Of a stretch of DNA of 61,309 bases, positions 6,323 to 18,271 are shown in pieces. The DNA lies in assembly GCA_964242415.1 (NCBI GenBank), contig CAXTAT010000032.1:1-61309 (forward strand), given 5' to 3'. How positions within the stretch are numbered: position 1 is the stretch's first letter; each line of letters starts with the position of its first letter. The translations under genes were made by a program, and so were the position numbers. This DNA comes from DASWOJ01 sp964242415. Its GTDB lineage: Bacteria; Pseudomonadota; Alphaproteobacteria; Acetobacterales; Acetobacteraceae. The notes below the pieces were generated by a model. That model worked only from the letters and a program-made list of their open reading frames with translations, had not been told where the DNA came from and did not search any database.

Positions 6323-9117
6323 TCGGCCGCTGCCTGGCACGACAGGCCGCCGACCGCTTCGGCGCACCGGATGCACAGGGCGGGGTGCGCCGGCTGCCGC
6401 CCGACCTCCGGCAGCACGCGCCAGCAACGGGCGCACTTGTCCCCATCGGCGCGATGCACGGCGAAGCCATCGCCGAACGCGGCGGCGGAGACGATGCAGA
6501 CCTCCGCCCACCCGTCCGCATCCAGCAGTCCCGCGAAGTTCCGCCCGATCGTCGCCTTGGCCTGCAACGAGGAGCCGATCAGCTTCTCCGCCCGCGCGGC
6601 CTCCAGCCGTGCGGTCACCTCACCGCGGGTCTCCCGGATCAGCGCCCACTTCGCAGCCAACCCGGCGTCGTCCCAGGCCGCCGGGATCACCGGGAAGGCT
6701 TGCAGGTGGACGCTGCCGTCCTCGGACGGGAACCGGGCCAGCCAGGCTTCCTCCGCGGTGAAGCACAGCACCGGTGCCAGCCAGGCCACCAGGCAGCGGT
6801 GCAGGTGGTCCAGCACCGTCCGCACCGCCCGGCGGCGCAGGCTGTCCGGCGCGTCGCAGTACAGCGCGTCCTTCCGCACGTCGAAGTAGAACGCCGACAG
6901 GTCCGCCGAGCAGAAGGCGTGCAGGTCCGGATACACCCCGGTCCAGTCATGCGACGCCAGCGCCCCCTGGATGCGCCGCCCGAGCTGCGCCAGCCGGTGC
7001 AGCACCCAGCGCTCCAGCTCCGGCATATCGGCCTCGGGCACGCGCTCCGCCTCGCTCCACCCGTCCAGGCTGCCCAGCAGCCAGCGCAGGGTGTTGCGCA
7101 GCCGGCGGTATAGCTCGGCCTGCTGCTTCAGGATCTCCGGGCCGATCCGCAGGTCCTCCGACACGTCGGAGTTCACCACCCATAGCCGCAGGATGTCGGC
7201 GCCCATCGCGTCCGTCACCGCCTGCGGCGAGGTGACGTTGCCGAGCGACTTGCTCATCTTCCGCCCGGCCTCGTCCAGCACGAAGCCATGGGTCAGCACC
7301 GCCTTGAACGGCGCGCTGCCGCGGGTGCCGACCGCCTCCAGCAGGCTGTGCTGGAACCAGCCGCGGTGCTGGTCGCTGCCCTCCAGGTAGAGGTCCGCCG
7401 GCCAGGGCAGGCCGCGGTCCTGCAGGGCGAAGCCGTGCGTGCTGCCGCTCTCGAACCACACGTCCACGATGTCCATCACCTGCTCAAAGGCAGCGGGATC
7501 GCGGTCGTTGCCGAGGAAGCGGCTGGGCGGGCTGACATACCAGGCGTCCGCGCCCTCGGCGGCGAAGGCCTGCACGATGCGCTCCACCACGGCCGGGTCG
7601 CGCAGCGGCTCCCCGGTGCGGCGGTCCACGAAGACGGGGATCGGCACGCCCCAGGCGCGCTGGCGGCTGATGCACCAGTCGGGGCGGCCGGCGACCATGC
7701 TGGCCAGGCGGGTGCGCCCGGCCTCCGGGATGAACGCGGTTTGCGCGATCTGCTCCAGCGCGCGTTCCCGCAGGCGCTCCGGCCCGTCCATGCGGATGAA
7801 CCACTGCGGGGTGGCGCGGTAGATGACCGGGGCCTTGCTGCGCCAGGAGTGCGGGTAGGAGTGGCGCAGCGTGCCGCGGCCGAGCAGCCCGCCCGCGGCC
7901 TCCAGCGCCGCGCCGACCGGGGCTGCGGCCTTGAAGACGTGCGTGCCGGCGAACAGCGGCACCCAGGCGGCGTAGGTGCCGTCCGCGCCGACCGCCTCCG
8001 GCACCTCGATGCCGTATTCGCGGCCTAGCAGGAAATCTTCCTCGCCATGCGACGGGGCGATGTGGACGAAGCCGGTGCCCTGGTCCGTCGTGACGTAGTC
8101 CGCCGGCAGCAGCGGCGCGTCGTGGTCGTAGCCCTGGCCGCGCAACGGGTGGGCGCACACCAGGCCGGCCAACTCGGCGCCCTTGTAGACGTGCTGCACG
8201 TGGTGCGTGGCGATGCCGACCTCGGCGCAGACCTGCGGCAGCAGGGCGAGCGCGATCAGCAGGCGCTCGCCGGGCCGGGCCAGGGAGCCTGCGGCGACGC
8301 TGCCGACCTGGACCAGGGCGTAGTCGATCTCGGGACCGTAGGCCAGGGCGCGGTTGCCGGGCATGGTCCAGGGCGTCGTGGTCCAGATGGTGACGCTGGC
8401 GCCCTGCAGGTCGCCGGACAGACCCCCGCCCGGGACAATTGGGAAGCGCACGAACACGGTGTCGCTGTCGCGGTCGTGGTATTCGATCTCGGCCTCGGCC
8501 AGCGCCGTCCGTTCGACCGGGCTCCACATCACCGGGCGCAGGCCGCGGTACAGCGCGCCGTTCAGCAGGAACTTGCAGATCTCCCCGGCGATGGCGGCCT
8601 CGGACGAGAAGTCCATCGTGGCATAGCGCCCCGCCCAGTCGCCCACGACGCCCAGCCGCTGGAACTCCCCGGTCTGCACCGTCAGCCAGTGGGCGGAGTA
8701 GCGGCGGCACTCGTCCCGGAAGTCCAGCACCGGCACTGCGTCCTTGTCGCGGCCGGTCTTGCGGTACTCCTCCTCGACCTTCCACTCGATCGGCAGGCCG
8801 TGGGTGTCCCAGCCGGGGATGTAGTCCACGTCCTGCCCGGCCATGCGGTGCGCCCGCATGATGACATCCTTCAGGATGCGGTTCAGCGCGTGGCCGATGT
8901 GCAGGTTGCCATTGGAGTAGATGGGGCCGTCGTGCAGCACCCAGGGCGGGCGGCCCGCCATCTGCGCCTTCGTGCGCTCCCACAGGCCGATGCGGTCCCA
9001 GCGGGCCAGCAGGTCCGGCTCACGCTTCGGCAGGTCGCCGCGCATGGGGAACGAGGTCGTGGGCAGGAAGACGGTGGCCTTGTAGTCGGTTGGCTTGAGG
9101 TCGGGGATGTCAGCCAT
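6319..9117 (-). CDS. ileS: Isoleucyl-tRNA synthetase
   Basis: A 932-residue class I aminoacyl-tRNA synthetase of usual bacterial length. The HIGH motif appears as GNLHIGHALN (about residue 70) and the ATP-binding loop as KMSKSLGN. The editing domain includes TTPWTMPGNRALAY, and the C-terminal zinc finger reads CARCWRVLPEVG and CIRC. It charges tRNA-Ile and clears mischarged Val. The start is ATG at 9117 (MADIPDLKP). The gene heads an ileS-lspA-bamF operon on the minus strand. No T-box or other leader is recognisable upstream, only a REP-like element. Confidence 0.98.
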   Translation of the reverse strand: MADIPDLKPTDYKATVFLPTTSFPMRGDLPKREPDLLARWDRIGLWERTKAQMAGRPPWVLHDGPIYSNGNLHIGHALNRILKDVIMRAHRMAGQDVDYIPGWDTHGLPIEWKVEEEYRKTGRDKDAVPVLDFRDECRRYSAHWLTVQTGEFQRLGVVGDWAGRYATMDFSSEAAIAGEICKFLLNGALYRGLRPVMWSPVERTALAEAEIEYHDRDSDTVFVRFPIVPGGGLSGDLQGASVTIWTTTPWTMPGNRALAYGPEIDYALVQVGSVAAGSLARPGERLLIALALLPQVCAEVGIATHHVQHVYKGAELAGLVCAHPLRGQGYDHDAPLLPADYVTTDQGTGFVHIAPSHGEEDFLLGREYGIEVPEAVGADGTYAAWVPLFAGTHVFKAAAPVGAALEAAGGLLGRGTLRHSYPHSWRSKAPVIYRATPQWFIRMDGPERLRERALEQIAQTAFIPEAGRTRLASMVAGRPDWCISRQRAWGVPIPVFVDRRTGEPLRDPAVVERIVQAFAAEGADAWYVSPPSRFLGNDRDPAAFEQVMDIVDVWFESGSTHGFALQDRGLPWPADLYLEGSDQHRGWFQHSLLEAVGTRGSAPFKAVLTHGFVLDEAGRKMSKSLGNVTSPQAVTDAMGADILRLWVVNSDVSEDLRIGPEILKQQAELYRRLRNTLRWLLGSLDGWSEAERVPEADMPELERWVLHRLAQLGRRIQGALASHDWTGVYPDLHAFCSADLSAFYFDVRKDALYCDAPDSLRRRAVRTVLDHLHRCLVAWLAPVLCFTAEEAWLARFPSEDGSVHLQAFPVIPAAWDDAGLAAKWALIRETRGEVTARLEAARAEKLIGSSLQAKATIGRNFAGLLDADGWAEVCIVSAAAFGDGFAVHRADGDKCARCWRVLPEVGRQPAHPALCIRCAEAVGGLSCQAAAE

Positions 9118-9436
9118 GGGGATGGTCCTGGTCGGCGGTTGCGTGCGCGTGCTGTCCCGGCGTTCTAGGGAAGCGCCGGGCCTATAATTCGCAGGGGCAG
9201 CATCGGGACCATACTTCTTCTATGAGGAGCGCAATGCACCCAGGTCAAGCCGCTTCTCCCTCTCCCTCCGGGCTTGGGCCGTGAAACGGACCAAGGCCGG
9301 GGTGAGAGGGTCCTGCTTGCGGAGCGGGGCACTGCGGTTACGGAAAGCAAGTGGTTGGTCGGGGGTGGGTGCGGCGCCGCAAGACCCCCTCACCCCGGCC
9401 CTCTCCCGAAGCGGGGAGAGGGAGCAGCGAGCAGGG
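9118..9436. other. Intergenic region between ileS and ppdK
   Basis: 319 bp with no gene. It holds REP-like copy 2 (9254-9427) and, next to ileS, a short less GC-rich stretch that includes TATAAT at 9182-9187 on the plus strand. That hexamer points away from ileS and has no gene downstream, so I do not call it a promoter. The ileS promoter must lie here but I cannot identify it. Confidence 0.7.
9254..9427. repeat. Paired REP-like inverted element (copy 2, divergent left arm)
   Basis: The right arm (9384-9427) is typical. The left arm (9254-9311) has the outer CTCCCTCTCCCTCCGGG and the inner GGCCGGGGTGAG, but between them the GAGAG half is replaced by about 22 nt that form their own nested hairpin, CTTGG-gCCGTgaaACGGac-CCAAG. 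The loop between arms is about 72 nt, as in the other copies. Confidence 0.82.
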
Positions 9437-12102
<2,666 letters not shown>

Positions 12103-12106
<4 letters not shown>

Positions 12107-14160
12107 GATTCTTGGCCTTCAATCTGTGAGAAGTCGGCAGCGCGGCCCATGGCCGCAGGCACGCGGGCAAGCAGGCGCAGGCGGTTCAGCCGCAACGCCG
12201 GGTCGGGGGCGTTGACGGTCACCTTGTCGAAGAACGCATCCAGCGGCGGGCGCAGCGCGGCCAGGGCGGACATGGCGGCGGCGTAGTGCTCGCGTTCGGT
12301 GTTCTCCCGCACGGCGGGTTCCGCGGCGTCCAGGGCGGCGGCGAGCGCCTGCTCCTCGGGTTGCAGCAGCAGGGCGGGATCGACGGGGCCGGCGTGGGGG
12401 CCGTCGCGCTTGTCCTCGATGCGGAGGATGTTGGCCGCGCGCCGGCTGGCGGACAGCAGGTCGGCGCCGTCCGGGGTGGCGAGGAACGCGGCAACCGCAT
12501 CGGTGCGGGCCAGCAGGCGGGTGATGTCGTCGTCGGCCCCGGCGGCGAACACGGCGGCGAGCACGTCATGCCGTGCGCCTTCCGCTCGAAGCTGCACGCG
12601 GAGGCGGTCGGCGAAAAAGGCTAGCAGGGTGTCGGCGGGCACGGGGCCGGGCAGGCCGGTCCCGGCGGCGGCGAACACGTCCTGCAACGGCAGCCGCAGC
12701 CGGTTCTCCCGCACGAGGCGGATGACGCCGAGGGCGGCGCGGCGCAGGGCGAAGGGGTCGCCGGAGCCGGTCGGCACCTCGCCGGCTGCGAAGAACCCGG
12801 CCAACTGGTCCAGCTTGTCGGCCAGGGCGACGGCGACGGCAGTGGGTTCGGACGGCACCGGGTCTGCCGGACCCTTGGGCGCGTAGTGGTCCCGCACGGC
12901 ATCGGCGACGCGGGCGTCCTCTCCACTGTGCCGGGCGTAGTAGCCGCCCATCACGCCTTGCAGTTCCGGGAATTCGCCGACCATCCCGGTGGTCAGGTCC
13001 GCCTTGGCCAGCAAGGCGGCACGCCCCGCCAGGTTGGGGTCGGCGCCGACATGCGGGGCGATGCGCCGGGCCAGCGCGGCGATGCGCCCAACGCGGTCGC
13101 CCTGGCTGCCCAGCTTGGCGTGGAACGTTACGCCGTCCAGCGCCGCCACCCGGTCGGCCAGCCTCGTGCGGCGGTCCAGGTCCCAGAAGTGCCGGGCATC
13201 GCTGAACCGTGCCCGCAGCACGCGCTCATTGCCGGCGATGATCGCGGCGCCGCCGTCCGTCGCCTCGACGTTGGCGGCGAAGCCGAACCTGGGGGCAGGG
13301 GCGCCATCCCGGGTTCGCAGGGCGAAGTAGCGCTGGTTCACCCGCATGCTGACCTGCATCACCTCGGGCGGCAGGTCCATGTAGGCCGCGTCGATCCGGC
13401 CCAGCAGCGGCACCGGCCACTCGACCAGCCCGGCCACCTCGTCCAGCAAGCCGTCGTCGCGCACGACCTGCAAACCCTCCGCGGCGGCCAGGTCGGCAAG
13501 CCCCTCCTGCACCAGCCGGCGCCGTTCCCCGGCGGCGGGGATCACCCGGCGGGCGCGCAGGCCGTCATGCCACTCGCCCAGGGACGACACGACGAACGCG
13601 CCGGGCGCATGGAAGCGGTGGCCCTCGGTCTCGTCGCCCGCGGCCAGCCCGTGGCCGGTGTCCGCGCCCTCGGCCAGGCTGAACGGCACCACCCGCCCGC
13701 CCAGCAGGCACAGGATGCGGCGCAGCGGGCGCACCCAGGTGAAGACGCTGCCGGCGCCCCAGCGCATCGACTTCGGCCAAGGAAAGCGCCGGAGCAGCGG
13801 CGGCATGGCTTGGGCGACCAGCGCCTCGGCCGCGACGGCGGGGCTGGCCTTGGTCAGCACCCAGTAATCGCCCTCTTGCGCCACCTGGTCCCGCGTGGCG
13901 CCATGCTTGCGGAGGAACCCCGATAGCGCAGCCTCGGGCGCACTGATCCGGGGTCCGCGCTCGACGGTGCTGCTGGCGGGCAGGGCGGGCTGGACGGTGG
14001 CGACGAGCGCAATCCGGCGCGGGCCGTAGAAGGTCTGCACACCCTCCGGCTTCAGCGCACCCAGCGCATCCGTCAGCAGCCGCTCGAGGTCGTCCGCCGC
14101 ACGCGCCTGCATCCGGGCGGGGATTTCCTCGCTGAACAGCTCAAGCAGCAGGTCCGGCAT
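12103..14160 (-). CDS. glyS: Glycyl-tRNA synthetase beta subunit
   Basis: A 685-residue beta chain of the alpha2-beta2 bacterial glycyl-tRNA synthetase; it binds tRNA-Gly. It begins MPDLLLELFSEEIPARMQ, the family's hallmark N-terminus. Internal landmarks include LVEWPVPLLGRIDAAYMDLP, the HD-like MGGYYARHSGEDARVADAV and the C-terminal anticodon-binding helices ending PPLDAFFDKVTVNAPDPALR. Length is typical. It lies 65 bp after glyQ and overlaps ppdK by four bases. Confidence 0.97.
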
Positions 14161-14225
14161 GGCTAGGGCTGCGGTGCCGGCGTGGCGGTGGCCATGCTTG
14201 CGGAGGGGTTGCCCATCTGCCTAGA

Positions 14226-15152
14226 CTACTCTGCCGCCCTCGAAGCGACAACCGCGCCGTTCTCGACCGCATCACCCGCGAGGTAACCCTCGCAGCAGCC
14301 GCGCGCCAGGGTCCGCACCCGGCCGATATAGGCCGCCCGCTCCGTCACCGAAATCACCCCCCGCGCATCCAGCAGGTTGAACAGGTGGCTGGCCTTGATG
14401 CACTGGTCATAGGCCGGCAGCGCCAGCCCGGCGGCGAGCAGGGCGCTGCACTCCGCCTCGGCGTCGGCGAAGTGCCGGGCCAGCAGGGCGGTGTCGGCGT
14501 GCTCGAAGCTGTAGCGGCTGTACTCCACCTCGTTGCGCCGGAACACGTCGCCGTATGACACCCCGGCGCCGTTGAAGTCCAGGTCGTACACGTTCTCCAC
14601 GCCCTGGACGTACATCGCCAGGCGTTCCAGCCCATAGGTGAACTCGGCGCTCGGGCTGGCGACGGGGATGCCGCCGACCTGCTGGAAGTAGGTGAACTGC
14701 GTCACCTCCATCCCGTCGCACCAGACCTCCCACCCCAGGCCCCAGGCGCCCAAGGTCGGGCTTTCCCAGTCGTCCTCGACGAAGCGGATGTCGTGCAGCA
14801 GCGGGTCGATGCCGATGGCGCGGTAGCTGTCCAGCAGCAGGGCCTGGCAATCAGGGGGACTGGGCTTCAGCAGGGCCTGGTACTGGTAGTAATGGCCGAG
14901 CCGGTTGGGGTTCTCGCCATAGCGGCCGTCGGTCGGGCGGCGGCTGGGCTGCACGTAGGCCGCCCGCCACGGCTTCGGGCCGAGGGCGCGCAGCGTGGTC
15001 GCAGGGTGGAAGGTGCCGGCGCCCATCTCCAGGTCGTAGGGCTGCAGGATGACGCAGCCTTGCCGCGACCAGAAGGCGTGCAGGCGCAGGATCAGCTCCT
15101 GGAAGCTGGGCGGCTTGGCCAGCCCGGCGGCGGCGCTGTGGGTGTCCGGCAT
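14226..15152 (-). CDS. glyQ: Glycyl-tRNA synthetase alpha subunit
   Basis: A 308-residue class II catalytic subunit that activates glycine. Family landmarks: SFQELILRLHAFWSRQGCVI near residue 15, QPYDLEMGAGTFHPATTLR, YVQPSRRPTDGRYGENPNRL and LGWEVWCDGMEVTQFTYFQQ, which together form motifs 1-3 of the synthetase core. The start at 15152 (MPDTHSAAAG) gives a short N-terminal extension before the conserved core. It is the first gene of glyQ-glyS-ppdK. The promoter must lie in the 322-bp divergent region, which is partly occupied by REP-like copy 3. Confidence 0.97.
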   Translation of the reverse strand: MPDTHSAAAGLAKPPSFQELILRLHAFWSRQGCVILQPYDLEMGAGTFHPATTLRALGPKPWRAAYVQPSRRPTDGRYGENPNRLGHYYQYQALLKPSPPDCQALLLDSYRAIGIDPLLHDIRFVEDDWESPTLGAWGLGWEVWCDGMEVTQFTYFQQVGGIPVASPSAEFTYGLERLAMYVQGVENVYDLDFNGAGVSYGDVFRRNEVEYSRYSFEHADTALLARHFADAEAECSALLAAGLALPAYDQCIKASHLFNLLDARGVISVTERAAYIGRVRTLARGCCEGYLAGDAVENGAVVASRAAE

Positions 15153-15474
15153 CGTCCCTTGGTGATCCCTGCGTGGCGGTCGGCATCATACGGGCGCGGG
15201 CGCGCTTAGGAAAGATGGCCCAGCGTACGCGTGCGCCCCAAGGAACACTGCCTGCCCCCTCTCCCGCTTCGGGAGAGGGCCGGGGTGAGGGGGCCTTGCT
15301 GCTGCACCAAGGCCCGCGGAAGAACCTGGCTGCCCCAGAACCCAGGGGCCGCGCTCAAAGACCCCCTCACCCCGGCCCTCTCCCGAAGGGGGAGAGGGAG
15401 CAGACACATCAGCCCTGATCCAGATAACGCCACCAGCTTGGGAGCCGCCGCGCCCTGGCGGCGTTATCCCCGGC
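15153..15474. other. Divergent region between glyQ and the CoA-binding gene
   Basis: 322 bp with no gene. The middle is REP-like copy 3 (15253-15402), leaving about 100 bp on the glyQ side and about 70 bp on the other for two promoters. I see no convincing -35/-10 pair on either side. Confidence 0.65.
15253..15402. repeat. Paired REP-like inverted element (copy 3)
   Basis: Left arm 15253-15294 (core CTCTCCCGCTTCGGGAGAG, a GCTT variant of the usual TCC centre) and right arm 15361-15402, with a 66-nt loop. It is the only paired copy lying between divergent genes, so it must be tolerated between two promoters. Confidence 0.9.
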
Positions 15475-15879
15475 ATGGACGATATCCGTGACATCCTGAC
15501 CACCACCCGCCGCATCGCCGTCGTCGGCGCGTCCGACAAGCCCGACCGGGCAGCGAACTATGTCATGGCGTTCCTGGTGGCGCGCGGCTTCGAGGTGACC
15601 GGCGTGAACCCTGGCCTGGCCGGACGCACCCTGCACGGCCGCCCCGTCGTGGCCACGCTGGACGAGGCCATGCCGCTCGACATGGTCGATGTGTTCCGCG
15701 CCGCGGACCAGGTTGGCCCGGTCGTTGCCGACGCCATCCGGCTGCACGCCCGCACCGTTTGGATGCAGCTCGGTGTCATCAACCCGGCCGCGGCGGAGGC
15801 GGCGCAGGCGGCGGGCATGCGCGTTGTGATGGACCGCTGCCCGCTGGTCGAGTGGCGGCGCCTGCAACTCCCCACTTGA
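15475..15879 (+). CDS. CoA-binding-domain protein (YccU-like)
   Basis: A 134-residue single-domain Rossmann-like protein of the succinyl-CoA-synthetase alpha-chain CoA-binding family. The N-terminus TRRIAVVGASDKPDRAANYVM carries the glycine-containing nucleotide loop; FEVTGVNPGLAGRTLHGRPVV, ADQVGPVVADAI and VWMQLGVINPAAAEAAQAAG follow the family order, ending with the conserved MDRCPLVEW. Such stand-alone proteins (YccU in E. coli) bind CoA in vitro but their role is not settled. The start is ATG at 15475. The gene lies 59 bp before the DUF2076 gene in the same direction. Confidence 0.9.
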   Translation: MDDIRDILTTTRRIAVVGASDKPDRAANYVMAFLVARGFEVTGVNPGLAGRTLHGRPVVATLDEAMPLDMVDVFRAADQVGPVVADAIRLHARTVWMQLGVINPAAAEAAQAAGMRVVMDRCPLVEWRRLQLPT

Positions 15880-15938
15880 AGCAGAGTTGTGAGGGTGCCA
15901 CGTCGCTCCCCGCAACAAAACCTCGGCGGATCATCCCT

Positions 15939-16781
15939 ATGACCAACGAAGAACGCGACCTCATCACCCGCTACATCGCCCGCGTCGCCGGCGCCCAAGG
16001 CGGCATGCAGCAGGGTGGCGGGTTCTCCGGCGGCAGCGTGCCGCAGTCCCAGCCGGCGCTGCCGCCCATCGACCGCGACGCCGACGGCCTCATCGCCCAG
16101 CTATTCCAGCAGTATCCCGACGCGCGCTATCGCATCACGCAGACCGCGCTGGTGCAGGAGGCCGCGTTCGCCGAGGCGCAGAACCAGATCCGCCGCCTGC
16201 AGTGGGAGCTGGAGCAGACGCGCCACGCCGTGCAGAACCAGCCGCAGCAGTCGCCGCAGCAGAAGGGCTTCTTCAGCAGCCTGTTCGGCGGCGGCCAGCA
16301 GCAGCCGCAGCAGCCGGGCTATGGCCAGGCGTTCCAGCCGACCTCGGCGCCGCCGCAGCCGCAGTATCCGCCCAGCTACCAGCCCGGCATGTTCCAGCGT
16401 GGCGGCGGGTCGGGCTTCCTCGGGTCGGCGCTGACCACGGCGGCGGGCGTGGCCGGCGGCATGTTCGTCGGCAACGCGCTGATGAACGCCTTCAGCGGGC
16501 CGCATACCGAGGCCGGCGGCGGGCTGTTCGGCGGTGGTGGCATGGCGGACAACTCGTCGTCCGGCGCAAGCCCATGGGACGGCGCCGGAGTGTCACCCGC
16601 GGCAGACACCTCCGGCGGCTTCCTGCCGGACCAGGGCGGCGGCGGCTTCGACCAGGCCAGCAGCGACCCGTTCGGCGGCGCAGGCGGTGGCTTCGACCAG
16701 GCGAGCAACGATCCCTTCGGCGGTGGCGGCGATGCCGGTGGTGGCTTCGACGGCGGCGGTGGCGGCTTCGACCAGGCTTAA
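15939..16781 (+). CDS. DUF2076 protein with a Gly-rich repetitive tail
   Basis: A 280-residue protein. Residues 1-100 match DUF2076: MTNEERDLITRYIARVAG, PIDRDADGLIAQLFQQYPDARYRITQTALVQE, then a coiled-coil-like FAEAQNQIRRLQWELEQTRH. A Gln/Pro-rich linker (GGGQQQPQQPGYGQ) follows, then a glycine-rich helix (GSALTTAAGVAGGMFVGNAL) that could insert in a membrane. The C-terminus repeats GGGFDQA-(S/N)-DPFGG and ends exactly on GGGFDQA. The start at 15939 is the family N-terminus; a longer reading runs back into the CoA-binding gene in another frame. DUF2076 proteins have no agreed function. Low-complexity composition suggests a disordered, perhaps multivalent, tail. Confidence 0.85.
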   Translation: MTNEERDLITRYIARVAGAQGGMQQGGGFSGGSVPQSQPALPPIDRDADGLIAQLFQQYPDARYRITQTALVQEAAFAEAQNQIRRLQWELEQTRHAVQNQPQQSPQQKGFFSSLFGGGQQQPQQPGYGQAFQPTSAPPQPQYPPSYQPGMFQRGGGSGFLGSALTTAAGVAGGMFVGNALMNAFSGPHTEAGGGLFGGGGMADNSSSGASPWDGAGVSPAADTSGGFLPDQGGGGFDQASSDPFGGAGGGFDQASNDPFGGGGDAGGGFDGGGGGFDQA

Positions 16782-16806
16782 GCGGTCCCATCGACCAACC
16801 AGGCAA

Positions 16807-16839
16807 CACCGGGCTGGTGACCCGCCCGCCAGCCCGGTG
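16807..16839 (+). terminator. Strong hairpin between DUF2076 and thioesterase genes
   Basis: CACCGGGCTGG (16807-16817) pairs perfectly with CCAGCCCGGTG (16829-16839) across an 11-nt loop. No U-run follows, so classical Rho-independent termination is doubtful. It ends eight bases before the next ATG and may instead affect mRNA stability or initiation there. Confidence 0.45.
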
Positions 16840-16847
16840 ACGACCCA

Positions 16848-17336
16848 ATGAACACGTTGCCTGCGCCATTCACCGGCTACAGGGCGCAGGTGCGTCCTGA
16901 ATGGATCGATGAGAACGGCCACATGAACCTGGCGTTCTACGTGACGGTGTTCGATGGGGCGACTGACCTGCTCTGGGATGCCATCGGTCTCGGGCAGCCC
17001 TACCGGCACGCCACCGGGAACGGCACGTTTGCCGTCGAGACCCACATTCTCTACCGCGCCGAGCTGCTCCTCGGCGACACGGTATCAGTCGGCACGCAAA
17101 TCCTTGGCGCCGACGGGAAGCGGCTGCACCTCGCGCACGAGATGCGCCGTGGTCCGGACCTGATCGCGCAACAGGAGATCATGCTGCTGCACGTCAGCCT
17201 GGCCAGCCGCCGGGTGACGCCGTTCCCGCCGGAGACCGCGGCACGGGTGCTGGCCGCCGCTGCCGCCCATGCCGCGCTGCCACGGCCCGATTGGGTCGGG
17301 CGCCAAATCGCTATGCCGACTGCTGCGCCAGCCTGA
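16848..17336 (+). CDS. Thioesterase-like hot-dog fold protein
   Basis: A 162-residue hot-dog protein of the 4-hydroxybenzoyl-CoA thioesterase type. The N-terminal core has VRPEWIDENGHMNLAFYVTV, where Asp and the following N-G-H-M-N form the active-site signature. FAVETHILYRAELLLGDTV and RLHLAHEMRR are the next strands. Relatives of this subtype occur fused to or beside L-carnitine dehydrogenase and hydrolyse betainyl-CoA, but the same fold serves many acyl-CoAs, so no substrate is assigned. Its 3' end overlaps the convergent ygfZ gene by 26 bp. Confidence 0.85.
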   Translation: MNTLPAPFTGYRAQVRPEWIDENGHMNLAFYVTVFDGATDLLWDAIGLGQPYRHATGNGTFAVETHILYRAELLLGDTVSVGTQILGADGKRLHLAHEMRRGPDLIAQQEIMLLHVSLASRRVTPFPPETAARVLAAAAAHAALPRPDWVGRQIAMPTAAPA

Positions 17337-18135
17337 CAGGCTCCGGCGCCATCCAGGCCGGCGGCGTCGCATGCAGCACGGCATCGCCGCACGTCAGCGC
17401 GTGACCCAGCGCGTCCAGCCGCACCAGGGCGATGCCGCGGTTGCCCTGGCCCGAGCGCATGGTGCCGACCTCGACGCCCTCCCGCAGCACCGGCGTGCCA
17501 GGGGCGGGCAGCGAACCATCGACCTGCACCGGCACCAGGCGGCGCTTCAACAGGCCACGGTACTTGGTCCGTGCCGTCAGCTCCTGGCCCATGTAGCAGC
17601 CCTTGGTCCAGGACACGCCCTGCAGCTCGTCGTATCCGGCCTCCAGCAGGGTGGTCTTCTCGGCCTCCATGTCGCGGGACCCATCGGGCAACCCGAGCGC
17701 CAGGCGGTGGGCATCCCAATCCTCGAAGCTGGCCGTGGCGGCCAACGGCTCCGCGGACAGCACGCGCCACCCGGCGCCGGGAAGCCGCGGGTCGGGCGCT
17801 TGCAGGGCGGCACCGGGCGTCCCGTCCCAGGCGGCATAGACCAGCAGCGGCGACGGCTGCACCTGAACGGCGGCGCGCAGGCGGAACCGGGTCAGCTTCT
17901 GCGCCAGCATGGCGGCCTGCGCGGCCTCGCAGTCCAGCAGCAGCCGTTCGCCGCCGGACAGGATGAAGAAGTCGGCCAGCCACTTGCCCTGCGGCGTCAG
18001 CAGCGCCGCCCAGACCGCCCGGCCCGGCGCCACCGCCGCCACATCGTTCGATACTAGCCCCTGCAGGAAGCTGACCCGGTCGGCCCCGGAGACCTCCAGG
18101 ACGGACCGATTGGGTAGCGAAGCAATTTTGACCAT
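17311..18135 (-). CDS. ygfZ: Folate-binding protein YgfZ (iron-sulfur cluster assembly)
   Basis: A 274-residue homologue of the GcvT-like protein YgfZ (IBA57 in mitochondria), which assists maturation of certain [4Fe-4S] enzymes using tetrahydrofolate. The diagnostic KGCYMGQE motif with its essential Cys is at 178-185. The N-terminus reads NRSVLEVSGADRVSFLQGLVSNDV, as in the family. The start at 18135 (MVKIASLPNR) matches family N-termini; a longer in-frame reading upstream is antisense to the glycosyltransferase gene. It is divergent from the GT9 gene (136 bp apart) and overlaps the thioesterase gene tail to tail. Confidence 0.92.
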   Translation of the reverse strand: MVKIASLPNRSVLEVSGADRVSFLQGLVSNDVAAVAPGRAVWAALLTPQGKWLADFFILSGGERLLLDCEAAQAAMLAQKLTRFRLRAAVQVQPSPLLVYAAWDGTPGAALQAPDPRLPGAGWRVLSAEPLAATASFEDWDAHRLALGLPDGSRDMEAEKTTLLEAGYDELQGVSWTKGCYMGQELTARTKYRGLLKRRLVPVQVDGSLPAPGTPVLREGVEVGTMRSGQGNRGIALVRLDALGHALTCGDAVLHATPPAWMAPEPVRLAQQSA

Positions 18136-18271
18136 GCTGCCGACGTGGTGGCCCGCCGCGTCGTTCTCAAGCCGGGGCCATGCCCAGGCGGCCGCCGTTC
18201 TTGAACAGCTGTTCTTAAGCGGGCGCCCCCGGCTGCACGTTTGCCGGGAACCCGTGCTACAGGGGCCGCAG

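Noticed and set aside
6385..9168. Long readings antisense to ileS, ppdK, glyS and other genes (some over 300-1000 codons)
   Set aside because: They are produced by the GC-rich third positions of the real genes on the other strand. They are rich in Arg/Ala/Gly/Pro with no family features, whereas the opposite strand holds complete known proteins.
9182..9187. TATAAT as a promoter in the ileS-ppdK spacer
   Set aside because: It is on the plus strand, whereas both neighbours are on the minus strand, and no -35 or downstream gene accompanies it.
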